Shown here piece by piece: positions 40,601 through 55,600 of a stretch of DNA of 64,000 nt. Made by a program: the position numbers and the translations under genes. Source of the DNA: Acanthosoma haemorrhoidale. Lineage: Eukaryota > Arthropoda > Insecta > Hemiptera > Acanthosomatidae. The stretch is taken from contig OV884011.1 in the NCBI GenBank assembly GCA_930367205.1, forward strand, positions 106,755,139 to 106,819,138. Direction: 5' to 3'. Position 1 is the first letter of the stretch. Each line of letters opens with the position of its first letter. The notes beneath the pieces are model-generated. The model ran no database searches, had not been told where the DNA came from, and saw only the letters and a program-made list of their open reading frames with translations.

Positions 40601-43600
40601 ATATACCTCAGACAAATGCAAAGCCTTGGATAAAATAAGGTACGTCTATCTATTGCACATTAAACTATGAAGGTCTGACTGATAAAACACTATATGTTCC
40701 ATCTTTTGGTGCATGGAATGATTGGTGAGTAGCATGATTTTCAACCACATCCTCGGATTAGTCCTTATATCCTTATTATCAGACTAATGATACAGCACCT
40801 TGACAACACTTGGGCTGGAGTGTCGGCTGCGTGCACCAGTCAGCCATCTGGGTACTTGAGGCTCAGTCAGTTCTTGCCCTCCATCCCACTCAAGAGTTTT
40901 TTAAGTTAAAATATTTTTTTTTTTACGTTCCTTATGGCTTCTCTGTCAATGGAGTTGTATTCTCCTTGAAAATTTACAAATAGACCATGTGTATATCTAA
41001 TTCCTTCCCACCTCTTCCCAAGGATATTGCAGATTTCTTCCCTTCCTGAATCCTCCTTGGTAGTTCCCAGTAATTCCATGCAGTGTGTTTATACTGAGAA
41101 AAGTGACACAAGCCAAAATATCCCCTAATAAGCTACTTAACTATTTTTAAAGACACTAAACGGTATTTACTATGCGGATTATCAGACAATAAATACAAAT
41201 TTTAAGAGGTAATTTAGTTAATTTGATGAGTTCAGTACCACCTTCCTCCTAAGGTTAGAGCATATTTAAACTGAAGATTTATTAATACAGTAAAGCCAGA
41301 ATGTCAGAATGACCCCACTTATCTGTTGGGTGCCCAAAATCACTAATAACCCATACTCCCCCCCCTTCAGATAGCCAGAAATCATAAAAGTTTGCATTCA
41401 AAATAAGTCAGTCAACTATGATGAACCAGTATAGGGGTTTCTTAGGTAACATTAAATTTACTATTTATGTGTTAAAAGGTGTTTAAATAAGTAAGAAATT
41501 AATTAAGAAAGGACCCACAACTATTTTTGCTATCATTGAACCTTACAGTTTGGCTAGCAATTAATCCCAAATCAACATTCAGCAAAGATTTATTTGTGGA
41601 AGATATTCTTAGTAAATAATAAATTAATTACTTTGCTTAACTACCAAATATAATGTATTTTTAGAATTTTGGGCTATTTCTGAGGAATCATAATCTTGAC
41701 TCGCTTACCCCAAATACTGAGCCATGGAGCAATGGTGGAAGAGTAAAGCCCTTGAAAATTGAAACACCTCACTATGAACTGTGTAAGCAAATATAGCTCA
41801 CTTATCTTATTATTAATCATTAATTATGGAATGTAATCTATTACATAGCATTACTTCATAATTTTTGTTTGGAGTGTTTCCTGGTATAATTGATTAAAAC
41901 AACTTTTGTCTACCATCAGTTCTTTATTATAATAATAATAATCCAAGTTCTTTCGATGGATAAGATCATCATCTTCAAGTGCTTAAAAGAGATGCAACCT
42001 TAACGCATGTTTCCATGTGACTGCCTAATCTGCAAATGGCATACTGTACAATAAAAAACTGTAGAAAGAATAAAGTTGTTTTAATCAATTATTATTATTG
42101 TTGCGAAAGAAAGAAAAAATTATTGGTTACACTAAACCTAGTATTTATCACATAAGACTTTAAGATGAATATAATTTTAGTCCATCAGCAAGAATTGGTG
42201 TGCTCCACATCAAGTTTAAAAAGCCAGTTGGCTAGCAAAAAACAAAAGGCTGATTTATTTTGTGCGGTATGGCCTCGTGACCTGCTATAAATAAGTGATA
42301 GTGGGAGTCCTGGCAATGGCCAGTTTCTCTAATCATGTCCTGAGTGTCTGTGGCTCTCGCGCTCTTGGTCAGCCTCCGCTGGCTCTTATCCAGTGACGCG
42401 GCTGATGTAGGAGCGTGGGGGACTTCCCAAGACTCCGCTTCCTCCTTCGCACGCGAGGGAGGTGACAACCATGTGGACTTGGGGGGCCTTTGGGCTGTTT
42501 GTCAATATAGTATGAATGAGCGAGTGAATGAAAATTGTAAATTGGTATGAACGAGATCATATAGCACAATTACTTATAGCCCAATCAGGCAGATTGTAAT
42601 TTTATCATAATAAAGTTGCTTGAAAAAAAAACTTTGTGCGGTGAAAAGGTTGATAGATCAGTTCTTGAATTTTGTCTTGTGTTATTTTACATCTTTGAAA
42701 ATTCTACCTAGGAAGCCTTTTTTTGTCATATTGTTGTATATGACAAATTCTGGCTTCAAGTCCCCGAGTCTTTAACAACTAGGTTACTCAACCATCTTCT
42801 GCTGGATTAAATGGGCTAATTGAGCTCTATTTAGAATCAAATCTGGTCAGGATGACTCTTCCTTGAATGACAAAACCCAAAAATCTGCCATATCTACATC
42901 TTCATAAATTCTTAGAGGTAAAAACCACCATAGTTGTTGTAAAGTTATTTACAGTACACGGGTGAAATTCCTATGCTAAAATAATTATTAGTTTATAATC
43001 GTTCAGTGAAGTCACATACTTTTCTGCTTAATAAATCAGATATATTTGGGAATGATTATTAAAATTGTTTATAATTATTTGTCTTGGTAAGAATTTTTAT
43101 ATTACTTTACCCTAATAATAAGTGAATAATACATAAATAATTATAATTTACACAAATGTATATATAATATGCATGCATTATAAAAAGCTACATTTTTATA
43201 GTTATATCTTAAGCATGCACCAATTAACTCTATCACCGCACAAAAAAAATATAACTCAAATGAGAAAGAAAAATAAATACGAGGAAGAAGAATGGACTTG
43301 AGAAAATAAAACTTCACCAGGAAAGGAGAGAAAGGGCTAGTTTTAAATCCACTATTTAAAAAAAAAAAATAATTTATTAAAAACTTCTAGAACAAACGAT
43401 ATTTACCATTTGGTATAGTTAGCGAATTTACATACAGATTATGTACAAAATATCAAAATGGTAAAAGCAAAACTATTTACAATAAGTACATAATAAATAA
43501 ACGTATTTAATAAATTAATATCACGAAAAGGCCTCTTTGCTGAGTTCAATTATTCCCGTTGAAGGGGCTACCGACGGATTCTGTTCTACTGGAACTTCTC

Positions 43601-46600
43601 CATTCCTGCAAGGAGAGATTTGAATCAATTATCTACAAAATTTTGGAAACGATCACACGCCTGATTTGTGCAATGAATTTTCACAAAAAATAAAAACACG
43701 TTAGTTTTAAGTGATAGTAAAAGAAATAAAACAAAATTTAGTATGGAGGAAAAAATAAGTTAATATTTTGTAATTTAAATGCAGCATATCTAAGAACTGT
43801 GGCACAGAGGAATAAATGCTTAACAACAATGTTTTAGTTAGCCAAAGTATTATAAATGTCAGTAAACAGGAGAACTCATAAGAAACATTCGAGACCCACA
43901 AAAAAGCAAATATTCATGCAAAAGCAAGTATTTAAAACCAAAAATCAATACTGACATATCTCCAGCATCGAGATCCAACCCACGCTTTCTCTCATGCAAT
44001 GAACGTTTCCTCATCGTATCGAGGGCTGGGCTAATATGGTGACCTGGAGCACTGTAGCGCAAGTTAGCATTGGGTAGTGGCTTTGTCCCCACCCCTCGGT
44101 CACTGTTAATGAACAATCGACTGAATCTGAAAAAAAGCGGTTTACAATTATCATTGAAATGAAAAAAACACTTAATTGGTTATCAAAGGAATAAAAAGTT
44201 TAAAAAACACCTTCCTTCAAATTTTTATAACATCTTGTACTTAAAATAAACTTTCTCAGGGCATGACCAACAATTTTGCTGGGTTAAAGCCAAATCCAAA
44301 AATCTCCCAGAATAATAATTATAATTTTTTTTTCATTTTAACGTTTAGTGATATTATATGGATTAAAGAACGAACAATACCTTGATTAATAGTTTTATGT
44401 GATAAAAGCTATGGATCTAATAGAGAATTTAGATTGCTACTAATACAGATAAAATAAAAAAAAATCATTTGATTTGATTTATTTTTTTTTATCCTTGTCT
44501 AAAATTTGTGCAAACTTTGATCCAAATAAATACACCGTCTCACAAAAAAAGTGGCACATTAAGAAAAATTTGTTGCTTTGTTTACCTTATTTAATCCTTT
44601 ATGTTATAGGGTAAAGAAAAACTAAAACTTTGTAAGAAGAACATCATAGAGCTCATTTGGAATCGTATAGGACATAAGGAACACTTTATGTGGACTGAAA
44701 ACAAATAGTGCTGTTTTCAGATGAGTCATACTTCACACTTTAAACACTACAGGGATGGATGAAAGTTTACAGAAGACCTAGTGAGCGCTACATTGAGCGT
44801 AATGTGCCTTGTCTTAAGGCCAATTTGTATGTGAGGGAAATTATCCAGGAGAACATGATCCACCATTGCACCATTTATTGGCAAAAATTTCATTTTCATG
44901 CAGGATAAGGTGCGACCACTCATGGAAAGATTTGGTTTGCAATATCTCAATGATGTGGGTTTACAGACTTTGAGGAGGCCAGCTTGTAGCCCGGATTTAA
45001 ATCCCATAGAGCACATGTGGTATGAGCTTGGCAGATGTGTAAGACAGCAGGTCAACCCCCCCCCCTCTCTTTAACTTATACCAATTAAGAACTTCTTTAG
45101 AAGAGTCCTGGGAGGATATAAATCAAGAGGTTGCAGAAAACTTGATAAGAAGCATGCCTCAAAGACTTGAGGCTGTGATTCAGCCAGAGGAGGAATTATC
45201 CAGTACTAAAACATAATTTTTTTTTATTAATCAGAAGAGTTTTTTTTGTGATCGGAAATTTAAGTATAATTGTTTTGAATATTTATTGGGTTTTCCTTCA
45301 TATTTATAGCCCAATATCACTAAAAACGTTTAATATTGGCATAGTTTCCTAATCCCCCTTACTAGAAAGACTAATATATTGTATTAATTTTAACTTGAAC
45401 TCAGACTTAGAAATATAAGAAATAATACAAGTTTGACTCAAATTGGAGCATCTCTCAACAGGTGGAGGGCCCTACCTTCCGATTGAAAAATCAAATATAA
45501 TATGGACTATGAAAATTATATGAATAGTTACAACTATATTTTCTTTTGATGGGTTGTACCTTCGAAACAACATGGATTCATTGTCAGCACTTTGCTAACT
45601 TATGGTATATATTATTAACACTGAGCAGACAACTGACATGTTTCACAAATCAGCTGACTAACTCTAAAATACAAACGTCGACTGAAGCTTCCTGTGTCCA
45701 AAACCTGACTTATGGCTCTCCTGCATAGCACATTTTGTTTGAAAAATTACTAGCCAAAATAATCTAGGACACAAAACAAAGCTTCTTCTTGCCAAGGCCT
45801 CCTCATCTTTCCCATATTATATGAAATATTATGTATTTAATTATTACTTATTTATTAACACAAATATCACTGCAATATATTCTACATTTCTTATATCCAA
45901 CCTCGTAACTTCAACTGTTCTCAGTAACTGCTTCCTTTCTATTCACCATAGAAGCTTATGCACATTTATTATTAGACATATCTAGTGTATGTTTGTGATA
46001 ACTATGAACTTAATTTCTCTTGATACTTTATTGTATTGTTTGCTCCTCCCTTGGCCCTACAGCTCTCTCTCTACAATTCTTGTCCAAGATAATCTGGGCC
46101 TCCATATACATTTCTTATCCTGGAGGTTCCAATCGAGAACTTGCTGACTCAGGCTGTCACTCTCCGAGAGTGTGTAATACTATGTATTTTTCTCCAGCCC
46201 TCCGCCACAGCACACCATTGGTTGTGCCATCGAATTCCTAGGGTGCTTCACAGTGATTTGTTTATATGAACATAACTTACGTAATAAGTTTCTAGTGAGC
46301 TTCCATGTCTCACTCACATCCTTACGCCCTGAAAATGCAGAACAGACTTGGCATTTGTCAAAATTCTCAGCTTAGTCTTAAATGGATCTGTTTTGACCAC
46401 TAAATTTAATTATGTAGCTCATTTGTTTCGTTTTTTTCTTTTTCTATCAATACTTAAATTCTGTTTATCATAATTATAAGCTTAAATTAAAATTATTAAG
46501 TTTTCATTGAGTGAAAAATTTTAAAATACACCTTAACTACAGTTTCACAACAATTTTCAGATATTCTAGTTCTTACAATGGCTAAAAACACATAGAAATT

Positions 46601-49600
46601 GTAAAAGCTTGGGTATAAATGAAAACCTATTACTAAAAGTTTCTTTAAATGTGTACAATAATAAGTTTCTAGAAAATGTCTGAAGGGAGTAAAAGGAGTT
46701 AGCACAAAGAGGAATACATTTGTATTAAGTTAGACATGTTACATTAACTAAATGTTCTTGTATTATTTAAAGAAATTTTGCTTACAGCTTCCAGACAGTA
46801 TTCTTTTCTTTTTTCTCGAGATCTGAATCAGTCTTTGAAGCTCTGACCATTTCAGTAAACCTCACGGCCTCCTGCAATTCCATGAATCTTTCTTTGTACT
46901 GGTTTCTTTCCATCAGTACTCTAGCCATCTCAACTCTAGTAAACCTCTTTCTTTGTGCCATAGGTACATCCTCCTAAAACAACATACCCATAAAACTTTT
47001 TTAAATAGCCTTACCAAATCTGATGTCTACAAAACTGCTTAGAGGTTAGAAACTATTACTAATAATTTGATCCTTTAAACTTTACAATATGCTGAAAAAG
47101 GAAAGTAAAAAAGATATGACTACAATGCAATAAATCAAAAAAAATCATTTTTTAATTTAAATTATAGTATTAAGTTAAAGTTTACATTTAAACCTCCCTA
47201 AGGATGCAACAGAAATTGTAACCCCAATTAACCACAACTAATCTATCAAAATTGAAAGGATTGAAGAGATGCTAGCAGTGGACGTGTACTGACTTCGTGG
47301 CGAACAAAGACGACAACAAAGCACAAAGGAAGAACCACGCGGAGAACAAAGAACCCAGATGAAACGAACAGAAAAGGACGTCGCACAACTTAGTAAATCT
47401 AGCCAGTCGGTAAATTTTAAGTTTAGTTAATAAAATATTGTAATTTGTAACATGCGTGCTTATATATAATAAATTAATGAAAAGTTTTGTAAAATCTAAT
47501 TTTCCTTTTGCCAGAGTTTCTTTTTAATATTAACAGAACTTTTAAAACCTCAGATTAAATTTAGACATAAACAATATATATAAAAAACGTAATAATAGTC
47601 ATAAGTATCAGTGTAGTATGTAACATAAATGACTATGATTGGTGTAACACATAAGTACCAAAACTTGAAATTAAAAACAAAATTTTTGAATAAATAGTAA
47701 AAACAAAAGTATTCCTGAAATTGAGGTTTAAAAATGAATTATTAATTGATCAAAATTGGGAACAATTTAACCATTAAATTATTATTAAATATCATAAAAT
47801 TGTGGTTAACTAAAAAATAATAGATTAATAAGTTCTTTGCAATAAAAAAAAAAAATGTTAAAGTGTATTTAGAATAAGAAAAGTTTGATGAATATTATGA
47901 TATAATTTAAAATTTTAATTTTACCCAAATGCCACAACAGAACTCACATACTACATACCACAATACAAAATAGCAATGTGCCTGCCTGTTGAACATGTGT
48001 TGATATAATTAATGCAGTCAAAGTGGAATCTACTGTGGGACACAAATTCACTTCAGGAAAACTTATAGCTTCGGCAAAAAAATACTCCTAGAGATTGAAT
48101 GCACTCAACAAAGAGTTAATAGCTAATTAATGCTTAGTAGCAGAAAACTTTATAAGGAACAGAAGATTTTATAATTATCACTGGATCACTGGAGAAGTTA
48201 ACATGTATTAGTATAGTTATCCATATAAGTGGATTCAAAGAAAGCCTGAGTTATTCTAAAGAATAGTATAACATATGTAATTAATAAATGAGAACAAATG
48301 CAATAAATGCAAAAAAAGGAATAAATTACCTCGTCATCAGATTTGTTTGACCTTGAGAGTTTATCCATTTCTTCTTTCGATTTTTTCAAATCATCTTCCA
48401 GTTCTGCAATTTTTAGTTTTAATCTACCATTTACTGCTTGGACAGCTTTTAGTTCATCTCTGAGGATCTCTTGTTCACTAACATCAAATAAATGGTATGA
48501 GAAAAAAAAGGTAAAAAAAACTATGGTTTTGATTATAAAAATTAAACTCAATCAATTAAATTTCTGTTATTATTTCTTCCATTTAACTAAATTATCATCT
48601 CCTTGAATGCAAAATTTATAATAATAACTCCCCTAGTTGCATGAGCAAGTCATCCCGTAAAGCTTTAGATCATGTAGCATTATTTACTGTGTATGTTTTC
48701 TGTATATAAATATGCAATATATATGTAAATATGTATAAATGAACTTCTCACTTTGTTTTATTTACTATTGTTCAAGAAAAATTTCTTATGAACGCTGTCA
48801 AAAACAGAAGCAGCTGCACAAGATCAAAGGAGTTGGTAGTTCATAGAATAATCATGTTTGAATTTTCCTGATTTACATTAACAAGCTACGAATTTGCATA
48901 AGTCGTTGGTTTTTCTGTAAAATTAACGATGTATTGCATTATGCACTTTTTAATCATTGAGAGCGAAGGGAGATGCTCTATCTCTAACAGATTCCAAGTA
49001 ATATTTACCTGACTGCAGTCTGTTCTACAGTAGCATACGTAAAAATGATTTAACCAATTTTAAATTTATATTCAACAACATCCTGACTAAAGCTGTATAT
49101 GTTTAATGTGGTTAACACATAGCAACGGAAAGTATGCTAAAAACAATTTAACGTAAAAAAAAGTCTGCCTCATTTTTTTCTTAGTTTTAAGATTCCTCAA
49201 GTCATAACTCAGAATCTTGGTAAGATCACGATAAAGGGGATAACAAAAAAATTAAGTTTTGATAGCCAACAGAAATCTGTTTGAGTGTCAAACCGTGTTA
49301 ATAGTTTTTTTTTCTCAATATTTTAGTAATTTCCAATTTATTTACTTTTGTATATGTCCATCCAAAATTGTCAATGATCTAATAAGTTTAACAAACGAAA
49401 CCATGAATTTTTTTTGTCAAAAATACCCAGTAGTTTTTTCACAAGTACTTAAGAAACTCGATGCGAAGTCTGTGGACTTCTACCTGTGGACAGTCTTCAT
49501 CTATCTGAGTATTGTTCCATCACACTCTACGCTCTTTTTTTTTAATATATATATATTATAAAATAAAAGAAATAAAATTTATTTCATAATCGATGATACA

Positions 49601-52600
49601 AAAGTTTATTCGGTAAAAATGTAAAAAAGTGACAGGGCCAAAGATCCATCTGTAAACATTGATTCACATTTACTTGGTTTGATCTAACAATAAAAGAAAA
49701 TTTCATTTTGAACTCTGCTAATAAAGAGACAATGATAAAGAAACAGTTTCTGGAATATTATGCTGTAGAGTCTCAAGTTTTTGAACCTTTCATTACCAGT
49801 TGTAATCCCACTGTGGTGAATATTAATGGTTAACGATAACAATACCAAGTAAAAACAAGAGGCAAATTTGAATAGTGGTAAATAAGTCCATTTGTTAGGC
49901 ATAAGTTAAAATTGTGGATTATAAACCAGCAACTGTATTCCATGGTACAAACAGCTAAAATGGACTATTGGAGATCGCTCAACTAGATAACATCAGAAAT
50001 GAGATTATCTGGGAGAGAATAAGTAAGTGCCCTAAGAGATGTCGTGGAAAAATTATTGAGAGGGATGCTATTGACAGTGAAAGAGTATAATGAAAGAACA
50101 ATGGCACATTTTAGATTGAAAGCCTAAAGTGAAATAGGGTAGAGACCACCCCAGGACAAGGTGGCTTTATTGGGTTCAAAAACTTATAAATAAAAAAGTA
50201 TAAATCATAGTAATGTATTTGTATAATTTCATTTTAAATGGAGTTATATATCAACGAGATAAATTGATTATGTCTGTGGTTTCACTTTTGAACAAAAAGA
50301 ATCATAATGCCTAATTTGATATACATACAGAAATAACTTTGAGACAATGTTAGTACAAAGAATAAATTTAAATTTACTAGTTTAAATAATGAATCATTAA
50401 AAAAATAAAATTTATTTTATAAATGAGCACTAATAAATTGAATGCCTATGTATGCTACTTCCATTTTGGTAATATTATAACATGTTATCTAGTGTTATCA
50501 GGGTAAACCAAAATGATTAACAGGGCACACAAAAATACTTATCTTAATAGGTTACAATGATTTGAAATATCAATTAATCATGTACCTACTAAGTACTAAG
50601 TAAATCCCTCAATAGTATAAGTAAGCTACTCAAAGCCCAAATGTATGAAATAAGTAACATAAAATTGGAAGTTTTTTCCCCGAGTTGTAAAGGGACTATT
50701 TTCCAACCGTGCTGGATAAGATTTGGCACAATTGGTGATGAGGCGATTGATTGACATTGCATAGATCCTTTGAGAGATTATACTTGTGCAAAGGAACTTT
50801 GGTAACAAATGAACAAATTTTTATTGAATCAAGAAAAAATAATTTATTATTAAAAAAATATTGATTTGTTTTTGTATTTTCTAAAAAGATACTAACCTGG
50901 TAAGTTCGTCCACTTTGATGATGAGGTCGTCTTTTACAATATTCAAGGCGTTTCTGAAAATAAAAAATACATTGTACCCATATTTATTTTAACAAAGTTC
51001 ACTAAAAATCATAATTAAATGGGACAGATGCTTACTTGGTCGCTAAAAGCTCATTATTTTCCATTATCAGGTTCTCAACTTCTTTTCCCATTCCTGAAAA
51101 AATAATAAATAATAACAGAAGATTATACTGAGAACATATCAAAATAGTAACATCTACACTGCCGCTTCAAGGGAGAGGTTGAAGAATGTTGGTATTATAT
51201 ACTTTTATAAACAATGGAAGTGAAATGGGATACGAGATGGTATTGTTACATTGGAAAAAAAAAAATGGAGCATTGGTTTACAATCCTTAAAACAAAGATA
51301 TAATTTACATAATTTTAATAAATAAAGAATTCTAAACATAGTTTCCAAATTTAATAATTGATTTTGTATTCATTAATATGTAGATTTTGATAGATAAATC
51401 AATGTTTATATTTATGCAGATACAATTTTGTTAAGTTTACTTTTTAAGTTAATGTTGTTGTTCTTTATGATGATGATCAAATGGTTTATGAAGCAAAAAA
51501 TCTTGAGGAATAATTTTTAATGAAAATTTAAGTGATTCAAAATATTTTCAACACATCAAAACTTTCATATTAAATCAAAATCATTTTGTTTCAAGCCGCG
51601 CAATTGCATAATCACCGAACCACTCTCACCTGTTTTTAAATTAATTCTTAAAATAACATAATTAATATGTTATAATATGTTAATCAGTTAACATGTTAAT
51701 TAACATTAAAACATGACATTTCTGTGTTATAATATTATCCAACACCCTATTGGAACTTGTCATTTAATGTAGCAGTAACAATAACCAATCATAACAATGT
51801 TTAAAAGTTATATCCATTTCATCCAAAGCATTATGTCCTTCACTAAGAGTAACATGTTTAACATTTTAGCATAATTGTTCATTTAAAGTAAACCTAACCT
51901 GTTTTTATTTATAAATATATATTGGCATATATAAGAATTTATTTATTTTTTATATTGAATATTTATAGTTAAATAAAAATATATTTGAAAAGAAATACTA
52001 GATTGACTGAAAAACATTAGAAAATAATCTTGATATGCTCTCATACTTTCACAAAATGTATGTTTTACCTTGTAGAAGTTTAGCAAGGTAAAAAGCTTTA
52101 CTATTCTCCACAGCTGTCAAGAAAATTTTGAAAATAATTTGTAACAAAAAAATTAACTTAATAAATACTTATAAAATAAAATAAGTGTTTATTTATATAG
52201 GTAAAGGATTTGAAATTTTCTTTAACACATGAATCTATACATAGCTCATATTATAATTTGCCTACTACAAAATAAAAAAGTACTTAGGTACTTAAGGGCC
52301 ACCACATCATTAAGGCAGCTATGATACCAATGAACCAAGAACAAAAATGACTTAAGTTTGTTGAGGTAGGTTGGTTGCAAACTGAATAACAAAAATAACA
52401 AATAGGGCACCAGTTTGTCTCCATAAGGTAGGTGGCAAAAATATTACCACAATAACAAATATGGAAGCAGTATCCTTACATGAGGGAGGATGCAGTAAGA
52501 CACTTTTATAATAATACATAAAAACCTCAAAAAATTGATTCAATCAAAATAGCCAAAAATGATTCAAAATTATATTGTAAAATAATAATATTAGTTACTA

Positions 52601-55600
52601 GTCCAGCAACACCTTCCCCAAAAATCCCTTAAGCATTGAGAGTTCACTGCAGTTACCATATAAAGGGAGGTAAACTAGTAACAAATCCTTTACTTTATCT
52701 AAATAAACAAATATATACATATAATTAACTAATTAGTATAGCTTGTTGCAAGAAATCAAAATATGTTATTCAATTCATGCTATCAGTTAAGTTAGTTTCC
52801 TTACCAAAGAAATTGTCGTTAACTGTTGAAGGTTGAATCGAGGAAGCAGGCACAACCAGAGAACAGATTAAATTTTGTTAGTAGGAATTAATAGCAAGAT
52901 AATTAATACAAATCTATTTGTGATAAGTTTAAATAATGATAAACTATATTTTAAATTAACTGATGATACCTAATGACTAAATATAGATCAGTTAACAAGC
53001 TCTTTTTTTTTCTGTCGATTGTTTGCAGGGTATATTTATAATATAGGAACACTTGTATAGTTGTAAGGGTAACCAAACTATTGAAACATAGAAGGTGGTG
53101 AAGTTAAAAGATTATAAAAAAATAAATTAAACTATCCATTGGGAACTATTGATGTAAGAGATAATTCTACCACAAAAAGTAGTTTTCTCAATTACTTTAC
53201 ACATGCAAAACTTTTATTGAAAATGAAAATAGATAAATATGTAATATTCAATTACAGAAAAACCATTACATAGAAGATAAAAATAGGTCACATTTTATGA
53301 GTATAATTATAAAAAATAGAGGGGTGGGGGTGTTATGACTATATTACAATAGATTTATTCATATTGGATGAGTCCTCATTCATGCAGGTCTAGCTCAGTT
53401 GGAAGAGTATCCGACCGTACATTGGGGAGGTCCCAAGTTCAAGTTCCAATTCTGCCAGAATATGTTTTCTTCGGTTGATAATTATTAACAATATTGGATC
53501 AATACCACAACAAAAAAATGGCAATATAATAGACACACAACAGCCAAACAATTTCAATGAATAATGTATAATTTAGGAAAGGTAGAAGATGTTTCATATT
53601 AGCTCTGTATGCAAAATTCTGGTCAAATATAGGGAAACATTGGCTGGGGAGAAATAAAATAACTTATAAAGAAGCAGTATAGTATTAAAATAGGATTAGT
53701 CATACAAAAATATCATATATAACATATATTTATAATTTGATTTTTTTATTTAAAAAATTATGTTGTGTAATTTAAGTTATGTTGTGTAATCTAAGTTATG
53801 TTATAATTTCCTTTAAAAGGTTTTAAGAAACTTCAGACCACTGTATTCTTGTTTAATATTCTTACATATAAATAAGTGAAATTTTAGTTTTATGTATTAA
53901 TTGTATTTTAGTTTTAGTTTTAGAGACGCTTTGATGTCAGGCAACAATATTTAGAAAGCCCATGTAACATAAAATGTAATATAGAAATACTTTCTCTCAC
54001 GCAGTAAAATGTAATTTGGTGTTTATCTTTTTGAAATATAATTATAAAAATCAATTAAAATTGTTTTTGCAACTTTTTCTAGATTTGTATTTGACATAGA
54101 AGCATTCTGCATGGTAGTTTATGCCATCATGATGCTAAATATAAAACCAACCTAAATAAATATTTACTTGTCATAATGAGTAGGGTAATGTCTTATAATT
54201 AAAGATCTCATTTTAATGAAATGTAGTATGTATTGGGTCTTCAGTGGACTATGATTACAAATATTAATTAAAATTGTCATTAGCCTTTACAAACACTTAA
54301 TTACATGACACATCACACTTGACTTGAATTTTTTATTCGACATGACAGGGAATACAAATTTTTAGTGACTTCAAAATATAATTGGAAACAGGAATGTTCT
54401 ACAGTAAACTTAACTAGTCTATGCCAGCCCAAATCTTAATGACAAAACCTATCCTGCTCCCAACCCACCTGAGTAAATTAATAGGTCCTACATAGAGGTA
54501 GAAAACCATTTTTGAAGATGCATTGTTTGTTTTATTGTTTTCTCTTAAAATGAGGAACTCTAATGAGGATAGTGTGAGTGAATGTTCCCTTTTCCACCTG
54601 AATCTGGGTCCAATAGATGATAATTATTGCCAACACTATAAAATGAATTAATCATTAATTAAGCAGCTATGTACTTTAAAAAAATGTATCATACCAATTA
54701 GGGATCCTACCCCAATTAAAGTCACAAAACCCTTCTTCTCAGTACATCAGCCATTAAAACTGTTATGTCCCAATTGATGCCCCAATAATATAATAAAAAC
54801 CCTTAAAAAAAAATATATACTGCCATTTGTTGGATAATTGTTTAGAAATTTATCAGCTTAGAATGCGTTATACACCTCGCTAACTATTTTTATATCAGTT
54901 AATAATCACAATACCAGTATTAAACAACTCATTTTATGCGGAAAACTTAACAGAAAACACTAGGGAAATTCTAGCAAGTTGCCAGATATTATCAAACTTA
55001 TTTTATAATTTCTTTCCAATTGGGTAGACATATACCTTCCAACTAAGATAAACAATAAATTTTGTAATATCCCAGATCTTGATCATACCAGAAATTCAAA
55101 AAGTGTTTTTTGCAAAATATGCTTTACATGACAATAAAAATTCTATAACAGCAACAGAGAGTACATTAAAAAGAAATAGTAAATTAGCTAAGATTGATCA
55201 AAGTACTGAAGCGTACAAGATTTAATTGATAACAAAAATCAGAATTAAAAAATTCAAGCCATTGTTATGATGTGATATGAATAAACTGTATCGTTATTAT
55301 GACATGGTTTTGTCTGCATGTAATTCTTTATTATTCCTAGTTTTTTTAGTTTTTAAAAATCTCATCTACCACAATCTTAGAAAAAAGGGAGTATATAGAC
55401 AATACTTTTCCTGAAATAAACACTCCTCGCATTCTTGATAAAATCATCTTTTAAAAATACATTTAATAACCCAAAATTAGGATAGTAAAATTTCAAAAAT
55501 ATAAACTTTGTAGATAATTTGCAAAATTGAGTGATAGCATTGATGAAATAGAATACAAAATAAAAGAGAAACAGATATTTAGATCACATTAATAGTGTTA

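Larger units (their letters stand above)
39246..43955. other. syd intron with several unexplained segments
   Basis: A purine-rich minus-strand block at 39330-39770 includes AATAAA (minus) and the short frame [21 protein letters not shown] foldback with perfect 21-nt arms lies at 41886-42092. A G+C-rich coding-looking block lies at 42340-42500. The rest is unassigned. Confidence 0.55.

Noticed and set aside
53384..53457. Functional tRNA gene
   Set aside because: A and B boxes are good, but the anticodon arm does not fold, the acceptor stem pairs only in part, and the segment continues into a tail shared with another copy; it is a SINE head.
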